Positions 23,401 to 33,541 of a DNA stretch of 64,000 nucleotides are shown piece by piece (positions within the stretch are counted from its first letter, which is position 1; the number at the start of each line of letters is the position of its first letter). A program made the position numbers and the translations under genes. Location: the NCBI RefSeq assembly GCF_016808335.1, contig NC_053147.1, positions 66,772,960-66,836,959 on the forward strand. The letters run 5' to 3'. Under the pieces are notes generated by a model. It was not told where the DNA came from. It searched no databases and worked only from the letters and a program-made list of their open reading frames with translations. This stretch comes from Panicum virgatum (taxonomy: Eukaryota; Streptophyta; Magnoliopsida; Poales; Poaceae).

Positions 23401-23542
23401 GGAAGCATAATTATCGTTTGCTTTAGTTTTTTGTCTAGTTTACAGACTGGCGGTGTTTTTCTTCCTTTGTAAACGTTGTAATAATCGGCTGTGTACGTAC
23501 ACGTATGTAGAGGCCGGATTTATAATCCTTGTTCTTAAAAAA
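20488..23542 (+). mobile_element. 5'-truncated LINE (L1-type) retrotransposon, TSD ATGTCTCAT
   Basis: The insertion is bounded by ATGTCTCAT at 20479-20487 and again at 23543-23551. It ends in an A-run after a LINE-like tail (ATAATCGGCTGTGTACGTAC...). The coding part lacks ORF1 and the endonuclease. It starts between endonuclease and reverse transcriptase, runs through RT, and ends with the zf-RVT/RNase H-side region. Loss of the 5' end is the normal outcome of target-primed reverse transcription. Confidence 0.88.
20490..23426 (+). pseudogene. LINE ORF2 (reverse transcriptase) remnant, dead
   Basis: Recognisable blocks, in order, are FKFERGWLIRDGFYDMV, the RT region HNKAPGPDGFPMEFY, LNFGIITLIPK, QTAFMPGRNIMEGVV, VFKIDFEKTYDKVKWSFL, KRGLRQGDPMSPILFNIAADML and the catalytic box. 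The zf-RVT block WKLKISLKIKIFFWLLQRGVILTKDNL...CCGCNSNENIKHIFLDCPYARIVW follows. The catalytic YADD box reads YAND (21828-21839), a first-Asp to Asn change. There are in-frame stops (for example near 21283, 21386 and 21591) and frameshifts near 20650, 22280 and 22830. The copy cannot be active. Confidence 0.88.
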
Positions 23543-23551
23543 ATGTCTCAT

Positions 23552-23912
23552 CAACAAATCCTTGGCATATGTATGATATCAGATAGCTTCTTAAAGTTTC
23601 CGTGACTTCAAATCTTGTGACCTTTTTGTCGGGCACGCATCTTGGCGCATTACTTTGATGAGAACTTCGGAATATAAAAGAGGCTGATTGGTTATCAATT
23701 GCTCTTTCTTTTTGAATCGCCAAAAGTTCTATTAGAAGTACGAAAGAGAAAAAAAATGGTAAAAAACTTGCAGAAAAAACAGAAATAAAGAAAGAAAAAT
23801 AGACATTGCTTCAAGATTACACCTCACTCGAGAATCTGACATACCTGAAAACCACATACTCATGATTTTTTTTCTCCAATTACTGTTTCAGCAAACAAAA
23901 AAGAGCTATACA
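23552..23912. other. A-rich spacer, nothing recognised
   Basis: No gene or element end is seen. A-rich runs lie around 23735-23800. Confidence 0.35.
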
Positions 23913-24896
23913 AAATGTGTCGGTGTCCTGACTCGGGGTCCAGATCCCAACTAGTAAATGTTGCGTGTTTCCTCGTCCTAAATGTTGATGCAAGAGGCAA
24001 CACAGTAACGCACGGGTTTCTCCTGGTTCCGGCCGCGGAGCCGTACGTCCAGCAAGAGGGTGTGCGAGGGCACTGTATTATCTTGCACCCGGTATGCTTG
24101 TAGTAGGGGGTACAAGCGAGGCGAGAGAGGGAGGAAGGCTCCCAAGTCTCTGCTAGAAGAGGGGTTGAGCGTGTCGAGTAGCGATGTTAGGGCTAGGAGC
24201 GAGTGTGTGCTCTGTGAGAGGTGTAATGCCTAGAGAGCCGACCGACCCCCTTAAGGGAAGCCCGCCTCCTCCTTTTATAGACATAAGGAGGGACGGGTAC
24301 ATGTATAGGGAATCGCAGAAGTCGTGGTTTCTCCCCGAGCTGTGGGGATACAACAGTCAATTACTGTGGGAAGTACACTGTGGGGTATGACGTCGGGTGT
24401 AGTGGTCGTCCTGGGCATCGTCCTTGACCTCGCGGAGATCGCGCCGGCGTCCTGTCAATCCCAGCAGGCAGCGTGGTCGTCGCTGTAGGGTGTACGGTTC
24501 TCCAGATGTGGCGTAGTGGCGTTCCGTGGGCCCTGCAGGTTAGAGTGTTGCATATATACGAGCACCAGCGGTAGCAGGGCGCGTGGCAGTCCCGGACCCC
24601 CAGGACAAAGGGTTGGCGTGCGCACTAAGGAGGTCCGGGAGTCACACGGAGATCCCGGACCCCTCGAGGGGGGAGGTCCGGGCCCCCGGCTGCTAGCGCC
24701 GGGCGTCCCTCTTCGGGGGGCACGTGGCAACGCCGGACCCCTTCCCAAGCAGGGGGCGGGCCCGGGGCTATACGTGTGGTGACGTGGAGTCCGGACAGCC
24801 AGAGTTGGCAGAACAGCGACGGGAGCAGTGCCGAGCCCGTCTCGTCCCGCGTCGTAGGTTCCACAGTGTTGCCACAACGTCCGGGATGGCGGGTCC

Positions 24897-25659
24897 TCAC
24901 TCGTGCACACCCGGGAAGAACTTCCCGGTCGATCACCCATCCCCAAATTTCTCCGGGCCAAGCACGCTTAACCTCGGAGTTTTTTGGATACTGGCTTCCG
25001 AAAAAGAAGTTGCAACTTGTTGGTATGAGTATCCTATTAATCCTATTAAGCACTGGGCCGGGGTGTCACATGCTCACCCTCTTAAGAGACCGACGTCCTC
25101 GTCGGTCAATCCCAAGCTAGGAACGTCCTCTCTTGGCCACGTCCCGTACGTCTAGTGCCAGCAGCCCATGTGCCACGTCCGTGCGTCCAGTGCCAACGGT
25201 CCCTGTGCCACGTCCGTGCGTCCAGTGCCAACGGTGCATCCCAGATGCCCGCGCACTGACCCGCCACGCGCCCGTGCACATGCCGGTGGCATCTGCGCCC
25301 CCACGCGCTCATGCTCATGCCTCCGCACTTATGACCGTACTGCCCGTGAAACCGCGAGAGTCGGCGAGAGTCGGCCCTGATACCATTCTGTAACGTCCCG
25401 CCTCCCCGAGGCCGGGCCCGCTTACATCTGCCTGCTTTCTAGGACATAGATTGTCTTCACAGACCAACACCAGTCTTTTCTGCACACTTCGTTCTCACTC
25501 GTGCACACCCGGGAAGAACTTCCCGGTCGATCACCCATCCCCAAATTTCTCCGGGCCAAGCACGCTTAACCTCGGAGTTTTTTGGAGACCGGCTTCCGGA
25601 AAAGAAGTTGCAACTTGTTGGTATGAGTATCCTATTAAGCCCTGGGCCGGGGTGTCACA
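24897..25659 (-). mobile_element. Cassandra-type TRIM retrotransposon (partly deleted)
   Basis: Cassandra elements are non-coding terminal-repeat retrotransposons whose LTRs carry 5S rRNA-like sequence. Read on the minus strand, the complete 5' LTR is 25389-25659 (271 bp, TGTGACACCCCGG...GGGACGTTACA). It is followed by a primer-binding site TGGTATCAGGGCC, complementary to initiator-Met tRNA. A non-coding internal region follows (25071-25388). The second LTR is truncated (24897-25070). The two LTR copies share nearly all of about 170 bp. The 5S-like block (GTTAAGCGTGCTTGG ... GGGATGGGTGA ... GGGAAG) is present in both. Confidence 0.85.
25153..25240. repeat. Short tandem repeat in the Cassandra internal region
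   Basis: A unit of about 33-36 bp with TGTGCCACGTCCGTGCGTCC and AGTGCCAACGGT is repeated two to three times. Confidence 0.7.
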
Positions 25660-25766
25660 GAGGCCGTGGGCCTTCGTGGGCGCAGTTGCCTAACGTGTGT
25701 TTGTATTTTTAGGATGATCTTAGTACCCTAATTAGAGTGTCCCTAATCGTGTTACCCGACAAAATG

Positions 25767-26575
25767 CAAACAAAACAAGACTGCAAAGTTCAAGCCCTGC
25801 CTGTGCCCATGATCTGAAGTTCTGAACACCACGGAGAGCGAGAGAGGTGAGGTCACATCACATCCTGCAATAAATCGAGTGCTCCAAACAAATTCGCAGT
25901 GGATAGAATTCTGTTCTCCTTTCGTGGGTCCAGGCCGCAATACGATCGGATCTTTGTTAAGCTCCTGCTGCAGCACAGTAGAACAGGAGGGGCATCGATC
26001 GCATTGAGATCTGGATGCTCGGATCACGCGTGGTTTTCTTTCTCTCCGGGTAGAACAGGGCATGGAGCACAGTTGTGCAGTAGATGGGATGGGCTCGCCG
26101 CCGCAGGAGTGGAACCTGTCAAAGATGCATGGACGCAACGCCGCTGACTGGTTCTTCAGGCGTGTGGCTGCGTGATGAGTGCGTGTGAGTGAGTTGGAGT
26201 GAGATGGACGTGACGCTAATCTGTTTTTAGTTCAGGGATCCGGTGCCACACGCACAGTCAGGCCGACGACGATGAGGCCGAGAGGTGGCAGGATGCTAGC
26301 TAGCAATTAGCAAATCTTCGCAACCGCGACGCACACAAGTGCTCAAATCCATTGTAGCATGAGTTTTTTTTAATTTCGAACGAACGTATATAATCTTTGT
26401 CGATTTTAATTCTATGATCAAAACTATGTGTTGATCCAACTTTCAACTTTCATGAGATTCGGGCACAGTTCCTCTGCAGTCGACTGCAGACTGCAGAGTG
26501 ACAGAGTGTGTATGTTGGTGTCTACATTCGACGGCAGAGGATCTCAACCTATGAGATTCTAGTGGTGTGTTACGT
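25767..26575. other. Spacer upstream of the PIF-like gene
   Basis: No gene is recognised. Open frames here, for example 25752-26138 on the minus strand, are low in information and match no family. This is probably distal promoter of the bHLH gene. Confidence 0.35.
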
Positions 26576-26610
26576 TCTCGTGCGTGTGCGTGTGCGTGTG
26601 CGTGTGTGTG
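26576..26610. repeat. GTGC/GT microsatellite
   Basis: A run of alternating GTGCGT and GTGTGT repeats of about 35 bp lies upstream of the bHLH gene. Confidence 0.85.
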
Positions 26611-26719
26611 TTTTCAAAGAAAAATACTATGTTTGATTTTGGTGGCGGCAAGTTGGGGGCTGTGCTGTGCATGTATAATGGCTGCGCGATAACCATTCCC
26701 GGTCGCTCTCCGGTCTACC

Positions 26720-27775
26720 CTTGTGCCCCCGGCCGAATCCAGTTCGCTCCTTCTCGCCGCACCGCGCACTGTTCCTGCACCAGCTTGGCCTCCTTTTAAA
26801 GGCCGCCGCGCCCTGCTTCCCCTGCTTGCCAGCAACTTCCCAATTCCCTCAACCACCCCTTCCTCCTCACCTGCTTCTTCTACCGATCAGCGATCATCAG
26901 CTCCCACAGGCCACAGGCCACAGGCCACAGGCACCACACTACTAGAGAGAGAGAGAAGAAGAAGAAGGTGAAGGAGGCTCTGCAGATTTATTTCTGGCCG
27001 CAGCAAAATTCAGCTCAGAAGCCGGCAGGACGAACAGTCAGGTTCTTGTTTCTTCTGTACTTTCTCTGTCCATCTCCAGATTCCCTTTTCTTTTCCCTGT
27101 CTTTTCGGTTCTCTGTACGTCGTTCTGTCTGCACTTGTCAAAACGGATATGCTTCTCTATCCGTACCGGAGGAGCTTCCTCCCCTCTCGTCCACACATTT
27201 TTACTGCTCATGGGTCCTCCTTTGCTCGTCCTCTGTTAATTGCATGCTCATCATCTCCTGCTGCCTCGTTTATCTGCAGGTTCAGTCAGAGCTTCAGGTA
27301 GATGAATACGCTTTGTAGATTAGTGTATTATTCGTACTGCACTTTTGGTTTTCATTTGATCCTCGAAATTCAGTCGCCACTGTGCGATCAATCTGAGGCT
27401 GCGTTTAGTTCTAAAAAAAATTGCGTAGTATATGTCACATCGATTTTTCGGACACATGCATGGAATATTAAATTCAGTTGAAAAAATAACTAATTACATA
27501 GTCTAACTGATTCCTACTAGATAAATCTAATGATACTAATTAATTTATAATTAGATATTAATTATCAAATAACATCGAAATGTGCTACCGTAGCCAAATT
27601 CAAACTTTTTCACCAACAAAACACGGCCTGAATGAGTAGGCTTGTCTGCATGTCTGATCACTCTGCAGCAGCTGCAAACCTGACAGGGTTTCTTGTGTTC
27701 CTCCTTGCAGCGATCGAGCCGGCAGCGTGCGGCGTGTTCCGTGGGATGCCCGCGGCGGCGCCGGCGATCTGAGCC
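26720..27775 (+). promoter_or_regulatory. Core promoter, 5' UTR and likely 5' UTR intron of the PIF-like gene
   Basis: The region around 26790 (CTCCTTTTAAAGG) is TATA-like. GC- and CT-rich leader follows, with a GAGA/GAAGAA purine tract at 26943-26966. A donor CAG/GTTCTT at 27041-27042 and a strong acceptor (TCCTCCTTGCAG) ending at 27710 suggest a 5' UTR intron of about 670 bp that holds the MITE 27397-27628. These borders are inferred. Confidence 0.45.
27397..27628. mobile_element. MITE of the GGCC-TGTTTAG family, TSD TGA
   Basis: The left end is GGCTGCGTTTAGTTC and the right end, in reverse complement, is GGCCGTGTTTTGTTGGTG. TGA flanks both sides. It shares CACATGCATGGAATATTAAAT and GAAATGTGCTACCGTAGCC with the other copies. 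It sits in the probable 5' UTR intron of the PIF-like gene. Confidence 0.75.
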
Positions 27776-29868
27776 ATGAACCAGTACGTCCCTGATTGGA
27801 GCAGCAGCATGGGGGAAGCCTTCGCGACATTGAAGTGCGTTCTGGTCGTCCATGGCTTCCTCCGTTTCTCGCTCTTGGATGAATCCGTTGGTGGCTGATC
27901 GATGCGGTGGTTCTTGTGGAACGTGTGGTTGCAGCGGCGACGACGAGGGGCTCATGGAGCTGCTGTGGTGCAACGGCCACGTGGTCATGCAGAGCCAGGC
28001 GCCGGGGAAGCCGACGAGGCCCGAGAAGGTTGCTGCGGCGGCGGCGGCGGTGGTGCAAGACGACGAGGCGGCGGCGTGGTTCCAGTACCCGGCGGAGGAC
28101 GCGCTCGAGAGGGACCTCTTCACGGAGCTCTTCGGGGAGGAGCAGGCGGAGTGCGCGGCCCACCGGAGCGCGATGATGACGCCGCCGCCGCGGGAGAAGG
28201 CGTGCCCGGGGGACCTCGGAGACGTCTCGCACGCCGCCGCGGCGAGGGCGGCCGCCGGCGGCGAGTGCGCGGCGACCACGACGGAGGCCGTCGTCGAGTC
28301 GTCCATGCTGACGGTCGGGTCGAGCTTCTGCGGGAGCAACCACGTGCAGACACCGCGCGCCCGCGCCGGCGCGCCGCCGCCGGGGGCCGCTGGGAAGTCC
28401 GGCGGCAGGGCCCGCGACGCGGCGACGGTGACCTCGTCGTCGATGCGGCCGCCGTCCTGCACCACCAGGACCGGGCAGCCAGGCGCCACCGCCCACCGCA
28501 GCGGCAAGCGGAATAAGCCGAGCGACGCCGCGGAGACCGAGGTACGCGCTCCGGTGCCTGATCGCCATCTTTGCCGCGGCGCAACCTCCATCTTCCCTGC
28601 CGGATCAATCGATGACGCGGCCGCGAATGCAGGACGCGGAGTTCCAGTCCGCCGACGCGACGTGCGAGCCGGCGCAGAAGCTGACGACGGCCAAGCGGCG
28701 GCGCGCCGCCGAAGTGCACAACCTCTCGGAGCGGGTAGGCTGCGAACCTTCCAGGAACTTCCATTTCGTTCGTCTGTGACGGTTCCCGCCATTGCTAACT
28801 GTTATCTGAACCCCGATGCAGAGACGAAGGGACAGGATCAACGAGAGGATGAAGACCCTGCAGGAGCTCATTCCCCACTGCAACAAAGTAAACACATGTG
28901 GATTTGGAACTCTGCTCTTGTATCTCACCTCCTTGGCGATCTCATCTCATACTCTTTCTTGCGTCGAATCGAATTCTTCCTTCAGACGGACAAGGCGTCG
29001 ATGCTGGACGAGGCGATCGAGTACCTCAAGTCGCTGCAGCTCCAGCTGCAGGTGAGTACTTACTACCCTCTTAAGATGTTCGTAATTGCTTAAGAACTAG
29101 ACCTCGATGTGTGACGTGTCGCGGTGCAGATGATGTGGATGGGCGGCGGGATGGCGGCGGCAGCGCCGGTGATGTTCCCGGCGGGGGTGCACCAGTACAT
29201 GCAGCGGATGGTGGCCCCTTCCCACGTGGCGTCCATGCCAAGGATGCCGTTCATGGCGCCGCCGGCCGTGCAGAGCCCGCCGGGGGCCGACCCCTACGCG
29301 CGCTACCTCGCCGTCGACCACCTGCAGCCGCCGCCGCCGCCGGCGGCGGCGGCCCCCATGGTACCACCCATACGCCGCTGGACTTCTGCCACGATGCATG
29401 CACGTATGCCTCCGCTGTTTCCTGAGAGATTTCAGCAGCATTACCTGCAGGGGATGGGCTTCTACCAGCAGCAGCAGCAGCAGCAGCAGAGCCCGGCGCC
29501 GCCACCGCCGCCGCCACCCGCCGTGCCGGCCAGCAGCCTGCCAGCGGCGACTGCACGGACGTCGCCACCCGACGGCACCCTGCACAAGAAATACGGTACG
29601 CGACATTGCACAAAAAATCAAATTCGGCAGTCAAGAGAATGTGATCTTGCTGGTGTGAAAACCTGTCGCCGTCGGGAGGCTCTTTTATGCTCCAAAACAG
29701 TTTCCTGCTCACACTCAACCACATGCATTGCATCCATCCTTGGATAGCTCTACAATAATCTAAAACAATACAGTTGTTCTTGTTCATCACTGACTTGACT
29801 TTTCCTATCCTTGAACTTGATTTTCAGAAAACTGTGGCAAGCCTGAGATCCAGTGTATCACCAGCTGA
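27776..29868 (+). CDS. PIL: Phytochrome-interacting-factor-like bHLH transcription factor (PIL)
   Basis: PIF/PIL proteins bind G-box/E-box DNA and couple phytochrome light signals to growth. Seven exons join in frame (27776-27834, 27935-28541, 28633-28734, 28822-28887, 28986-29051, 29130-29595, 29828-29868) to give 468 residues. Residues about 22-41 are the active-phytochrome-B-binding (APB) motif, ELLWCNGHVV, with His in place of the usual Gln. Residues about 240-300 are the bHLH (KRRRAAEVHNLSERRRRDRINERM, then [32 protein letters not shown]), with the H-E-R G-box-reading residues intact. The C-terminal third is Pro/Met-rich with eight Gln at 413-420. It ends YENCGKPEIQCITS, similar to other PIFs. 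The start MNQYVPDWSSSMG suggests the grass OsPIL13/OsPIL1 side of the family; the orthologue is not proven. Confidence 0.9.
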
Positions 29869-32582
29869 TGGGGATTCTGATTCTACATGTTTGTGTAGTT
29901 AGTAATAGTACTGATGCTGTAAGGTTAAGGCTTGACTGGGATCTATATATATAACTAGTCATAGATAAATTTGAGATTTGTTCAATCCCTTGACTGATCA
30001 AGTCATTTCTTACGCGTTTGATAGGCAGTGTAGTAATTCGATCGGCGATTGAGATTTGCCAAGTCACGCGATTCTTTCTCGCGATATATGCAAAAATGTT
30101 GATATGTACTGAATGGTGTTGTGTTCCACAACTGGTTGACCATGTCATGGTTAGTCTATGATTAGATTGTTTACCCAAATTGTTTCAGAGATCATTTGGG
30201 AAAATGTAAGTTTGGATTCAGACGACACTGTAACTAGTTGGCCCAAGAGAACGATTTGAAGCTGGTGTAGAAAGGTTGGCCAGGATGCCTATGTTGGAAA
30301 ACTAGTTCTTTTACCTTAACCCAGGTTTATCGTCTAACACTGATGCATACCACTAAATATGAACCTCACACTCCTAAACCAGTTTGTTTTTTATTTATTC
30401 CAACAAAAGTAGTTGGACATGGATGACATACCAAGTCTTTTCCAGTTTCCAAGAAGAGAGGAGCCTTGCCAATCATTTCTCTGAGCTCATCATCATCCAT
30501 CAACTCTTCCAGATTACCTTTTCTTCTTTTTGGGAAAAAAATAAATTTGCTACTGTGTTACTCGTATGGGACACTAAACATCTAGTATAGCCTTGTGCTG
30601 AGCTCATGGGCCATTCAGATCATCAGATGGATGTGGCATTCCTGTAATCCTGTCTGCCGATGAGTGACAGGAACGGTGACCACAGTTGAGCTAATGCAGG
30701 CATCATGCATGTGCTCTATGATCATAATCACCACAGGTGACCAGTGCCTGAATCATGGCTCTATTTCTTAGCAGTTGCAGATCAATGGCAGGCAGTAACC
30801 CGAGAAAGATAAACAATGCGATTTACTATTCGGAAAATACCTCTCTTTACTATTTTAACAGCTCCAAGAGTTGGGAACTTTTCAGATTCTAGGAGATCAA
30901 CTAGGCAGTTGGTAAATATTTCCTTTCACCAAGAAGCAAATAATAATTACAACATGAAGTGAAGTGTGCTTATGTTTTGTTTTGGGGGCAAAAAAGAAAG
31001 TGTGGTTGGGATCAGATCACTATCACCTACAGTACCCTCCTGCCCCGCAAAATCTAAACTCCGAACTTTGCACACAGCTTCCCAGATTTGGTCTTAATAA
31101 TTTGGCCCTGTTCACCTGACCCGGAGACCGTTCATCTATCTGTCGCTGTATTCCATTCCATTCTCGCGGCACAAATCATGGACGGGCCTCGCCCTCATCA
31201 TCTGGCATGAGTCTCTTTATCCTGAAGATTATTCCTCTTCATTTTTCTTCCCTGCTATGGTTGCTGGCAATGGTTTCACAGTACCTAGAAACCGCTGATC
31301 GTGAGTTCATGCCTGAACCTGAAGCAAAATAGTTGCCTGACCTGATGACGAACTGACCAGTTGGTGTCTCCTGTTCCTAACCTGATCAGGAAGCAGAATG
31401 TGCTGATGGCATGCTCTCACTCACTCTTCAGGCATCTTGCAGACAGGGAATTACCGCGCTGCGAGGAGAGTCTACCGGTCAGCATCTTGCAGACAGGGAA
31501 TTCCGAGCTCCAAGATAGATCCTCCCGAGCGGTCTCAGTCAGGAAAACAAAAGAAGGCAGCAAGCCAAGGATGAAGGATGCATGCATCTCCCCAAAGCGG
31601 CTGCAGTCATTCTCCTCAACCCATCTGCTGAAGAGCGGCGACGGCTTGCTGCATGATCAGTTGACCTTTTTTTCTTGCCTGTGTCTGGGTGTAATTGCTT
31701 GCGATTGCTTGTTGCGATGAGAGTTGAGATGGATAGGGATTGGCAGCGGCTGGTAAGCGGCAGCAAGCGACAGGAGGCAGCATCAATGGCTGCTCTAGAT
31801 GAGTCTGGACCAGCGCCGTGTGCCCGTGTCCATGTCAAGCATAAGGATTTCAACGGGGATGTTCAATGGACCAGGCAGGCAGATGGAGGCCTGGCTTGGC
31901 CTCCCAAGTTCACTGTACCATCGTATTCGCAGATCGGAACGGCGCCTTTGGTCAGCTCGGATGACCAATTGACCCTGTCCTCTCTTTTTTTTTTGTGATT
32001 GTTAGAATGGGAGATCACTTTTTCTTTGAAGGAAACAACTTCTTTTTTGAGATGGGTTGAAAGAGACAACCAGTGTCTCAAATCTGACCATTTCTGGAAC
32101 AAAGAGAAAAGGGTTATTGTCTTATTGACGAGTTTTTATTAAAAAAAAGGAAATTAGACGCAAAGAGCTATTTAATAGATGGGCTGATTGCACGCTATGG
32201 GCCTCGTGAAGACCATGGGCCTCATGTGAACGAAATCCGGTTTGCTGACGACGACTTGTGGTTGTGGGGGGGGGGGGGAGTCCGGCCTCGGGCCTCTCGT
32301 GGGTCCACCTGCCGTAATCGTGGGCCTCCAAGGAATTATTGCAGGCGGCAGCGATGATGGCCGATCGCCCTGACGAAGACCAAGGACAGCTTCATAATTA
32401 TTATTTTTTTTAAAAAAAGGGCACAAGTGAAAAGGAGATCTGCACTGCACACCTGCAGAAATCGGTCGATGATGCAATGATGCAGCTTATCCGAAACCAG
32501 CAGCGAGCGCTGGTAGGAGATGCTCAACAGATTTTCTTTAGGCTATGGGATATGATCATATGATAGACCAGTTGATATGATC

Positions 32583-32614
<32 letters not shown>

Positions 32615-33284
32615 AATGATTGAACAACCCCTTCATAGCTGCAATAATCAGCAAGACGACCACCACTAAAGACAGAAAACTTTTCCCTTTTAACTTTTTT
32701 GCCCTGCAAGTGCAACGAGTGTTGACGCAGTAGAGCCCTAGCCCAGCACTGTGCTGCGCGCAGCCCACCGGCCACCACCACCACGCTTGCGAACCAAAAG
32801 AGCTGGACAGTAACGCTGACGGGCCCTCTGGCAGGTGGGCCCGCGAGCCCGCCGCCATGAGTGGCCAGATCCGCAGCTGGCAGCGGGGAACAGTAGCGCC
32901 ATTGACTGTCGCCCGCCAGTGCTAGCAAGCAATGAGAGGGCCTCAATTATTCAGTCGGGATCCAAAAGAAATCACAGCGCTTCGTTCAGGTTCCGTGCTT
33001 GTGTGGCCGCCCGGTGGCCTCGGGATCGCCATCGCCGGCCATCGACTGTCCTTCCGGGAATAGACTCGCCGGCGGCAGGCACCAGTCGCTCGCCTGGCAC
33101 CCGACGACGACCCATGTCGCATGGCCGCCGACGGGCGGTGGACTGTTGCCAGATCGATCTGGCGCCGGCGGGGCAGGCTTCCGATCCGCCGTGGTAGGTG
33201 CGGCTGCGGCGTGCACGCACGCACACATGGCGTGCGTGCCTGTCGTCTCGTCTGCCTTCCTCCGCGGCGTCCGACTCACACCTC
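29869..33284. other. Long intergenic spacer downstream of the PIF-like gene
   Basis: It starts with the probable 3' UTR and polyA region of the bHLH gene. I see no gene. A 21-bp direct repeat (core GCATCTTGCAGACAGGGAAT) occurs at about 31433 and 31482. A G-run lies near 32267-32278 and a CT microsatellite near 32587-32614. Open frames at 31361-31853 and 32835-33300 are low in information. Confidence 0.4.
32587..32614. repeat. (CT)n microsatellite
   Basis: About 14 perfect CT dinucleotides. Confidence 0.9.
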
Positions 33285-33541
33285 GGCTGTGTTGACTCCC
33301 TCCGAACTCCTCCAAATTTTCCAAACTTTTCATCAAAACATTAAATATAGCAAATGACTCATGTATGGAGTACTAAATATAGATAAATAAATAAACCAAT
33401 TACATAGTTTTGATGTACGTTGCGAGACGAATTTTTTAAGCCTAGTTAGCCTATAATAGAACAAACGAAAAGTGCTACAGTACACTACAGTGTCCGATGT
33501 GACTTTTTCTACCAGATTTTCGCGAATCTAAACACACAGCC
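33285..33541. mobile_element. MITE of the GGCC-TGTTTAG family, TSD CTC
   Basis: The left end is GGCTGTGTTGACTCCC and the right end, in reverse complement, is GGCTGTGTGTTTAGATTCGC. CTC flanks both sides. The family core is clear (GGAGTACTAAATATAG, GATGTACGTTGCGAGACG, AAAGTGCTACAGTACAC). Confidence 0.75.

Larger units (their letters stand above)
23918..25761 (-). mobile_element. Solo LTR of a Ty3/gypsy-type element, TSD AAATG, with a nested TRIM
   Basis: The unit starts TGTCGGTGTCCTGACTCGGG and ends GTGTTACCCGACA. It is flanked on both sides by AAATG (23913-23917 and 25762-25766). Its sequence is the reverse complement of the LTR at 61624-63144, including the TATA region (CCTCCTTTTATAG, about 24268-24280), so it lies on the minus strand. 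No internal region is present between the target duplications, so it is a solo LTR formed by LTR-LTR recombination. The part equivalent to about 61735-62160 of the intact LTR is missing and a Cassandra-like element sits there. Confidence 0.88.

Noticed and set aside
24900..25585. 5S rRNA gene
   Set aside because: The similarity covers only the promoter-like blocks, with a changed middle, and lies inside LTR copies. It is the Cassandra 5S-like domain, not a functional rRNA gene.
27551..28792. 413-codon minus-strand frame across the PIF-like gene
   Set aside because: Antisense to the spliced bHLH exons, low-complexity, no domain.
27852..29093. Unspliced 413-codon plus-strand frame as the real protein start
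   Set aside because: It reads through introns and puts stray sequence in the bHLH. The spliced model restores the typical PIF start, APB, bHLH and C-terminus.
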